A DNA stretch of 64,000 nt from Anas platyrhynchos (lineage: Eukaryota; Chordata; Aves; Anseriformes; Anatidae). The position numbers were made by a program, and so were the translations under genes. The notes under the pieces were generated by a model. That model worked only from the letters and a program-made list of their open reading frames with translations, did no database searches and was not told the DNA's origin. Below are positions 49,900 to 64,000 of this stretch, piece after piece. The stretch covers positions 6,632,501-6,696,500 of the forward strand of contig NC_092606.1 of NCBI RefSeq assembly GCF_047663525.1, in the 5' to 3' direction. Numbering within the stretch: the first letter of the stretch is position 1; each line of letters begins with the position of its first letter.

Positions 49900-52800
49900 C
49901 TGAGGGGGGCGAGCCGTCACCACCTAATTTTATAAATCAGCCGGGGGCTGGGGGGCACCGGGGGGCTCTAAGGGCACCCTAAGGCACCAGCACTGCTCCC
50001 CCCTTTGGATCAATGCCCGTTTGTTCCCCTCACACCCTCCCAGCCTGGCTCCCCTTCGGTCAAGGCAGGGGACCCGCTCCCATGGGGGTCTCCAGCCCCG
50101 TCTCCACGCTGTGCCATGAGGTGTAGGGCAGGGAGAGCTGCCCCATAGCCTCACCCCACACCCAGCTCTCTCCACCAAGGCCGGATCCTTCTCCTCAGCC
50201 TCCCTGGTGCAGAACAGGACACACACTGGTGCCAATTTTGGCCAAAGTGACCGCCATGGCCTCAAGCCACACAAAATGGTGGCCAGGCCCTAACACCCGA
50301 CCTGGGCATAGCCCAAGTTGCTTCGGGCTCTGCTCCTCTCGTCTGGTTCCCCCACATCCATCCCTCTTTGGGGATTCTCTGCTGGAGCCCAGCAGTTCCC
50401 AACGACAACAAGTTAACAGCTCTGTTTACTCCCCGCAGTATTTTGTTTGACTATTTTGTTTTAATATGACTAAAGCGAAAGGATGTTTTGATTGTGCTCT
50501 GGATCAGAAAAAAAATAATAATAGGATGTGACTTATATCTGCTTTTGTTTTCATGCCAGCTTCAACCACACACCTATTTGAAAGCTGCCGGGCCTCTTCC
50601 TCTTCTTTTGAGGCATGCCAAGCCCCGCAGCTCCTGCAGCATCTGCGGAGTGCAGCTTGAGGAGAGCCGCAGGGAGCCCGCAGCCTCTCACTGGGCCCAG
50701 AGCAGCAAAGGGAGGCTTTTCGGGACATGGGGTTTCGAGAAGGGGATCAGCATCACGGGGCAAAATATGGGGTGAAATAAGGAAGCAGGGCACGGAGAGG
50801 CTGGCAGTAAGGCCGGGCTGGCAGACAGGGAGGGCAGCGGCACGATAAGGAGCGCTTGCGCAGGTCAGAGCCGCGCTTCCTTTCAAAACAAGAACGGCCC
50901 TGTCTGCAAACGCATCCGTGTTTGGTTCATCTCTAGGAAGCAACCAATCCATCTGCTGTTCGCCTTAAGAATATCGGCGACGAGAAAGTGCCTGGCTCAG
51001 GCCCAGCGGCAGCAGGAAGCTCCATTCCTGCTCGGTGTAAGGCAGGGAAGGGGCTGGGGGGCACCTGCACCCCACCTCCCTGACCTGGTGCTGTGTGATG
51101 CTGCCGCCTCGCTCCATACCCGATGTGGCACCCAGACGGGGAAGAATTCGGCCCTGGGGCGCTGGGTGCCGAGTCGCAGGTCTCAGCAGGTCCCGGTGCA
51201 CAGCACGGGGATGTTTATCCAGCTGTGCTCAGGAGAGAGGCATCAGGAACGGAAAAGCTGTCTGCCTTGTGGAAAGGTGGACAGCTTTCGGCATCTGGTG
51301 AAAGCTCAGAAGTGGGCTGGAAGAGAGCTTGAATCCTTACGGCTTCTGCCCTAAAACTGAAACTCCAGAAGTAAAGCCTGGAGTTAAGCCTTGGCAAACA
51401 GCTCACTGAGTTTTACTGAAAAGCTCTCAGAAGAGCACGACCACTAGATCCAAACAAGCTCTGGTTGCCTAAACAGGGCAGATTTCTTGAGTCTCTAAAT
51501 ATACGGCCATCTCCTTCACATTTAACACAAAAGATCAGCTCATTTGCTCAGCTACTTCGATTTCAACCCCCTTTCCCAAGCTCCTCATTTACCATTAATG
51601 TCCGGGGGGCTCGTTTGCAAGGCCAGTGCGGGGCTGAGCCGAGCCCAGGCATTGCCACTGGTGAAGGTGAGTGCTGGAGCGGCTCAGAAACGGGTGTTAC
51701 GAAATAGCACCGCGCCATGTGAAATTTCTGGGTAGCTTCAGTGTTTACCGTAACTGATAAGCAAATAGCAACAGCATTACTCCCCTCTGGCAGTTTCTAC
51801 AGGGGATGGATGTGATGTACAAGAGCTGCCAGTTAAAACTTCCAGTGCTTCGCTCGAAGCGCGCGTTCGCGTTGCTCCATTTCAGCCGCTCCAGCTGCCT
51901 CCTCTGCAGAGCGGTCGTTGCTCAGACATCTGCTGCTCAGCAGCAGCTGGAGAGCAGCAGGATGGGCTGCTGGATGCCACTTTTGGGGATGTTAGGAGCA
52001 AATCCTGCTGCTGCGGGGTGCTCAGCTCTGCAGCACGTTAGGGCACAGCTACAGAAGTAGCCTGTGGTAGGACAGCACCCCGAATCTCTGAGAGGCACAG
52101 GACTTTACAAAGCTGTGAGCCTGCCACAAGGGCAAAACTCTCCTGCTTGGATAGTTTGATAGTTTTCTTGTGTGCTTCATCTGCACACTGTAAGTTCTTG
52201 CAAGTCTAAGGACTTCCCGTGCCTTTAATGCGCAGGATACGGAGCGTGCCTAGTCCCGTACCCTGTCTTCAAGACAGCCTGGAGCAGATGCTTATCACAG
52301 GGGAAAAGAAAAAAAAAAGGAAAATGCAGAATCTGTACATGCTTTCCTTGGCTTTACCCGCAGCATGTGGAGCTACCGGGAAACCGGTGGGGTGAAGGGG
52401 GGCCACATCCAGCCCTGCAGCTGGCACTGCTGCTCGGCACAACCCTTCCGTGCTCGGAACACCAGCTGCCGTCCCACAAACACACCTGCACGGGTCGGGC
52501 TTCCTTTGCTGCGAGCAGTTTTGACTGAATGCCACCAGCTCTTCGCCCAGAGGACTGCTGCAGCCACGTGCATCTCTTTGGGATCAGCACATCACCTGTG
52601 CTCCAGCAAACATCATCGTATCAGAAAACTTTGTGAAAAGTAGGCTCTTCTCAGCCCTTTTGCAAGTTCTCCAGCAGCATTAGCAACACCATCTACTGTG
52701 GACAACATCACACAAGCTCTTTGCTTCCCTGGAAATCCAAACTTTCATTTCTAGATCAGGCAAAGCAGCAAAGCCCACTGCTCTCCAGACTCATGGAGTT

Positions 52801-55250
52801 TGAGCAGCTCACAAAGTCGTGTTACTTCTCGGGGCGAGGTGGGTTTGGCCATACAGAGACAGCTCTGAACGTATTTGGCTCTCTCTGAAATTGTTTAGCT
52901 ATTTTTGTTGCATTTCAGCTCTGTAATGATCATATGCTTCTTCTACATTGGCATCCTCCCGCTACGCTTTTCTCTATAAAGTCATTGTTGAGCTTGGCAA
53001 GTGCGAGATGTATTTTTTATAAATAAACTGCCAGCATTCCATACAGTACTGATTTCCAAAACTAAAACCTCGCTGCTTAAAAAAAAAAAAAGGAAACTAG
53101 ATCATAAAAGAGATGGAGGAATCAGCACAGAGCTTTTCCCAGCTCAGCCTGAGCCTGTTTGCTCTGCGGGGACAGCCTCTCTGTTTTTTAGACAAGTAAC
53201 TACTGGAGAGAAATTCTAAGTAGGATTTGTGAGATTTGCCTTTTATTTTCAGTTCAGCTGTTAATCTGCTAAAAACGGAAAGTTACGCATTTGCAGATAC
53301 CTTCCTTGCCTGTTTAAAGAAGAAAAAAAAGCAGCAATTCTAGCATCTAGAAAACTCTAAAGCCTTTTGATAACAAGCACTGACCATTAGTAGAAGACTT
53401 TATTTGCATAGCAGCACAGAGCGATCTGCTTCACCAGAACAGATGTTACCACGTCAGGAAGAGCCAGGATTCATTCAACCCTCGAGATACTAACTACTGA
53501 TTATTTTTTTTCTTTTAAGTTTTTTACTTTTCTTTTAACCTCATTAAAGCTTACCCTGCTGAACTTAAGGTAGTTGCTGAGAAAAACTGCAGGGCTATAA
53601 AGGATTTTGCAGAAACAGCTGGAGGCCATGACATGGTTAAACCATCATCTGGGTTTATGTCTCTTACAGAACGTATCTTCCCAGGCTTCTCCAAATTAAT
53701 TTAACTCTCTCTACACCAAAAGCAACTGAAAACCATATGTGCCAGCAACCGAGTATCCCCATTTCCCTGCCTGACTTGCAAGTTTTCTGTAAGACAAAAC
53801 AGCTGGTGAAGAAGTTATTTTCACGGTCTTAAAAAGCATGCAAGAACACAGGTTGCCTTGCCCCAGTACAGAAGAGATCCTAAACAAACACCCTGCAGCA
53901 TCACTGCCAGGCTGGGAAAGCTGTGAAGGTGGTGACAGCTCCAGCAGTCCTAGGGCTTACATGAATACTGGTCTACTTGGTAATCCAGCTGGGCAGTGAC
54001 TGTTTAAAGGCAAAGTGCTCTTAGCCTTGGGGAGAAAAAAGCTTGGGGGCTGAGAAGGTCCTAGAAGGAGCTAGAACTGTTCCCAGTATTAAAAGCAGCA
54101 GTTTTTCCAACCACATCACTTTCCCCAGAGGGGCACAGGTGACAGCCATAATGTCACTAGGACACAGGTGTCTTAAAACTCTGCTGTATTAAGAACCAGC
54201 TGGCCGGAGCTTGTGATGAATGCCTCGTCTGACCAGACCCCTGCTTTCCAGGATAAACCTTAAAAAGGCACAGCATAGTTATTACAGCTACAGCCAGGGG
54301 TAATGGCTGATTTGAGCTGTTACCATGACCATGAATGCACCCCCACGCTGGGGAGCTGGGTTACAGATGTTAACACAAGCTATTTTTCTTCATTTCTTTG
54401 TAAGCTTTGAAAAACGTGGTCGAGGGGCATGGAAATTGTGCAGCTGTATGCCCAATTACCTAGATTTTAACTACATCCCCTGAAAACTTGCATTTGTAGT
54501 ATTTTGCACGCAGGAATTTTGCACGACCAGATTTTTGCTCTCAACGAAATGCTTGTGCTGAAAAGGCAGCGCTGGACACAAGCTGACCGTGGCAGCTTCT
54601 CACTGACTCCCACCACACCAACACACTTCCGCAGCGTGTGCAGTGACCTGGAGCGAGGAGGAATGAGAATCGTTGCCTCTTCAAACCTTGGCTTCAGTGC
54701 TGAATCCCAAATGCTTGCAATGTGTCTATCCGGACCTCACCCACATCTTTTCTCTGAGATGAAACTGCTGCACACAACTCGTTTGCTATCACCCACACAT
54801 CAAAAGCAGCAATTAAAAGGTAATTTGTTACGTATCGCTGTACCTTTTTTTTTTTTTTGAAGCCATCCCACCTTGTTTTTGGAGTTACTGCCTGGACACG
54901 CTGAGCTCCTGGCAGCACGAGAGCACACTGCCATCTGCCTGCTCCTTAAGAAGGCTGCAGGGCACATCACAGCGTCACAGAAGTGCAGGCAACACAGGAC
55001 TTCAGCCTCAGAAGGAAATAAGAAAGGAGAAGTGGACAAGTCTGTAAGTCTGGGATAGAGGGCATGGATAGCAGGTAGGCTTGCCGCTGACTTAACTGCA
55101 GATTTTTGCCAATAGCGCAAAGCTCAGGTCAAAGAAGCAGTGGCATTTCAAATAAGTCCCTATTTACTACTTACATGTATGTCAGGACCACAGGAAGGCA
55201 GGGAATTTGCAAAGAAGCACATGCAACTTAAGTAACTGGGAAACGGTAAG
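49900..55250. other. Intergenic between MMP28 and TAF15; nothing recognised
   Basis: A 5.3-kb spacer of mixed composition, becoming AT-rich after about 52600. I found no conserved coding exon, tRNA or rRNA and no CR1 copy. Open frames here are short and unrecognised. Confidence 0.55.
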
Positions 55251-55259
55251 ATTTCACAA

Positions 55260-55584
55260 ATAAAACAATCAGCATTTATTGTTGTATTACAAAACACTTC
55301 ATATTTTGGCAATATTTTACAGTTTATCCTTTTCCTTCTTAGGGCCTGTTGAAGAGGTATGGGGGGAAAAAAGAAAAGAGGAGAAGGTTGAAATCAAGAT
55401 TAAATTTTAATGTCTCACTTAAAAAAAATCCTCCCAGACTGCCCCAGTCCCTCCCACCAAAATAAAAATCTAGTTTCACTCAGTTCCACTATCCGAAGAG
55501 GCCATGGGTGAAGCGGCAGGCAAAACTCTGGCAATTTCACTATCCAACGGGTCAAGAAGACAAACAAAACATTCACAGTGGTCT
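55260..55584 (-). other. TAF15: TAF15 3' UTR and poly(A) signal
   Basis: Runs from the TAF15 stop toward lower coordinates. TTTATT at 55275-55280 is AATAAA on the - strand and gives a short, about 310-nt 3' UTR. A + strand AATAAA at about 55257-55262 lies beside it. Confidence 0.65.
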
Positions 55585-61126
<5,542 letters not shown>

Positions 61127-64000
61127 CTGCAGAGGAAAAATTGAAGAAATGATTTCTTCCTTAAGTCTCTAAGCGCTGAGCCCAAGGCTCAAACTACAGT
61201 TAACTGATCACAAGTTGAGAGTTACTCTCTAGCTGCTAAAGCACCCTCCCTGTGTTCTCCTCACCAATCATTCACGTTCAAGGATTAAAATACAGAATAA
61301 TCTCACAGGGTGCTGCACTGGAGAAGTGTCCTTAAGAGTCATTTAAACTAGCCCACACAGGTATCTTTGTTTCAATACTTCCTCCCATCCCCTAAACCAA
61401 AATGACTGCTATTAAGAACTGGGTTTTAAAAGGGAATCCTTATTTTCATGAATGTTAATGGGCTTTAATTGTAGGTGTAATTGCTGCTTTGGAATAATTA
61501 GTACTTTATACTTTCCTAGAAATGAGAAGAGTTAAAGTTAATTAACCTCCATCGTTAGGCATTTATATACTGGGGGCAAATCAGCAGCATCAGCCATTCT
61601 CTGAGAAAGGGTCTGGGGGGAGCTGCTGCACGATTAGCCCATTACAGAGGTGTGTGCATGTGAGCTTCAAAAGCAGAGGCCATCAAGTTTTAATTCATTC
61701 ATTCTGCAACCTGCGGCACAAAACGTAGACCAAGTTAAGAGATTAGACACATCAATTTTCAAAGGTTAGGAGGGGGAGCTGGAACAGGATGTTACGCCTC
61801 CGATTATGTGCATGAAAATAAACCCTCGCTCTTTAAGATGTAAATATTTGCGCAGGTAGGAACTTTCACAACAGCGATTTTAATTGCATCCGTGCTATGA
61901 ATACAATGCAATCGATATTCAAAACCTTCAGGAAAAATACAACCACTGGATTTTTTTGGAAAGTCAATAAGCAAGTGTCACAAAGACCACCTCGCACAGC
62001 TGCCTGCCCTCCCCTGTGTGGAAGACACAGCTGCCAGCCAAAAATTGGGCAGGTTCACCTGCCACCAGCCCTGGCAGCTTTCATGCTCAGACACTGCAAT
62101 AAAGCCAGCCCAAGCTCAAACCCCGAGGCAGGGGGCTGTCTCCAAGCCCCAGGAATTTTGTTCTGGAAGTAATGCACGGGTATGAGCAGCATCTCCAGCA
62201 ACGAGCTTGACAGCTAGAAGGTGCTCCAGGTTTTAATTCCATCTGCCAGCTCTTGGGGGTCCTGACACAGGACACTGGTATCCCAGCAAAAGGCAATGAA
62301 ATAAAACTGAATTTCTGCTGCCAATTTGTAATTTATACTCCACGGAAAAAATCTAAATGCTAAATTGCCTTGTTGTGTCTTCTGCCACCTTCAGTTCAGT
62401 TAAAGAAAATGTCATTATAACCCAACAATTTTCAGTAGGACACCTGCTTTTCTAAAATTTTAACACAGAAATAAGACACAACAGTCAATACGTCAACCAT
62501 AGAAACGATATCAAAGCTTTCAAGCCCTTGATTATGGTCCCAATTCACTGGGACAGCATTATCCAGCACACGTATGTTTTGTTTTGAAAGTGTACAGCAG
62601 CACAGACATAAATTTTAAAAACAAAACCCAACAATCTAAAAACACGGAGAAAGTCCATGACCAATACAGCCAAGATGTTCCAGGACGTGAGGATTTTACT
62701 TCAGATGCTGAGGTAAAACGTGTGCACCATGACTCAGAAGCGATGGAGCTGGATATATACAATGCACAGGCAGTTGTAGCCTAAAGCCTCATTTAACTTT
62801 GCAATACATATTCTGTGCCTTGGATTGCAAGCGTTAGTGCAATCCAATGCTTTTCAATTACTGTTTTTTAATTAAAGGCTGTAGAAATATGTTTTTGCCC
62901 ACATGTGCTTCAGCAGATTATCTCCTGCTCAGTCTCCCACGACTGACCCAACCAAAATCTGCAGCCGTTCAGCAGCAGATACGCTCACTGACGGGTGAGT
63001 GCCTTCCTCCACTTCGGAGTCCCTGCCCACGTGCACTTTATAACAAGGCTGCAGTGTGTTACACACATGGGAGTGCAGGGCAAAGCTTCCTAAGATCCTC
63101 GGGAGGCGTGCAGACCTGCTGCAGGAACTGAAATCAAACAGATGAGCTGATAGGCAGCCTCGCATCTTCCCCTCTCCGAGACCTGAAGCGTAAGCCTCAG
63201 TGTCAGGAACTGAGCCACTTTCAGAAGATGTGGAACGTTTAATTTCAGCATTTCACAGTCTCTTGCTTCATCCGTCTGGCACACAGATCAAACATATGAC
63301 TGACCAGATGCAGTTTGGGGTTTTAGCACTCAACGCAAGGATCACAAACAAGTTGCTAAGACTCAGCAAGACCACCACCAAAGGTAAAACAGAAGAGAAC
63401 TGGAGCAGCCAGAGAGTGTACGTGACACCATTCACGGTGGTAAAACTTACTGCTATGAAAAATATTATCAGCTGCTCTTCCATACTTGGTCACACATCTA
63501 AACATCATCTACTTGAGTGTAAATGCAGTTCACCTGAACACTGCTTACCTCAGCTGGGAGCAATTCAAATTACAGGCTCGGTTACATGGAAAGCTCAACG
63601 CTACGCAGACAAATGATACACAGAAGTGATCAGATATTGGCAGCAGCAGCACTAACAATTCAGGAACCAAATTTTCACCTCTGACGTGTATCTATGCCTC
63701 ATCAAGTGCGTGGGAGTTACATGTAAGGATGTGATTTTGCAAACAAGAAAGGAATGCTTAGAGCACTCCTTGTGAAGTCACCGGCAGATGGCTTTTTCTG
63801 CTGCCCGTATTTATTGCCTCTGCTCATGTTTCCCCAAAGCCTATATGTGCTTGAGCTTAGCCTCTTACAAGTTAAACATTGATTTGAACACAAACCACCC
63901 CATTATAAAAACCTTGTGCGTTATGCTGGAGTTTCTTGATACCGCAGCAAGCTAACTCCCACTCGGAATGGCTAATATAGCAATTAAGCTGCGTAAGTAA
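61127..64000 (-). other. TAF15 intron, running off the window
   Basis: AT-rich sequence upstream of the first TAF15 exon seen. I looked for the preceding exon (DRRDVSRYGEDNRGYGG-like, glycine/arginine-rich) and found none, so it is probably outside the window. A + strand frame at 62584-62784 looks mildly protein-like but has no support. Confidence 0.6.

Noticed and set aside
62584-62784. Protein-like + strand frame (charged, acidic C-terminus) in a TAF15 intron
   Set aside because: No start context, poly(A) signal or recognised family; probably chance in AT-rich intron.

Overview
This window is vertebrate nuclear DNA, most likely from a bird. Its genes are split into short exons with GT-AG introns. 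The proteins are vertebrate families: AP-2 beta adaptin, a Ras-like GTPase, a GAS2-like cytoskeletal linker, a matrix metalloproteinase and a FET RNA-binding protein. GC-rich compact genes alternate with AT-rich introns, and the one clear interspersed repeat is a CR1 LINE 3' end, the main repeat family of birds and other sauropsids. I cannot name the species. There is no prokaryotic operon, CRISPR array, phage or plasmid feature.

Layout from left to right: (1) 1-18853, the last five coding exons of AP2B1 on the + strand, then its 3' UTR. (2) About 23200-30670, RASL10B on the + strand, with a GC-rich putative promoter and noncoding first exon, then three coding exons (complete, 203 aa). (3) 32007-35993, GAS2L2 on the - strand, six coding exons (746 aa as assembled). 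(4) 39162-49634, MMP28 (epilysin) on the - strand, eight coding exons (499 aa). (5) 55585-61126, the last nine coding exons of TAF15 on the - strand; the N-terminal exons lie beyond 64000.

The order AP2B1-RASL10B-GAS2L2-MMP28-TAF15 is the gene order of human 17q12. It is the paralogous counterpart of the AP1B1-RASL10A-GAS2L1-EWSR1 block on human 22q12. Residues distinguish this copy from that one, for example RASL10B's [12 protein letters not shown] and the AP2B1 C-terminus. The genes are not a pathway: they serve clathrin endocytosis, small-GTPase signalling, cilium/basal-body actin-microtubule linkage, extracellular proteolysis and transcription/RNA processing.

Points most worth following up: a CR1 insertion that ends next to the MMP28 exon 2 acceptor and may supply its branch site; an unidentified antisense terminal-exon-like ORF in the AP2B1 intron (687-985); a very short RGG region in TAF15; TAF15 on the opposite strand relative to MMP28 compared with human; and an MMP28 prodomain in which the furin site appears to be RHRR. 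I found no wholly new system here.
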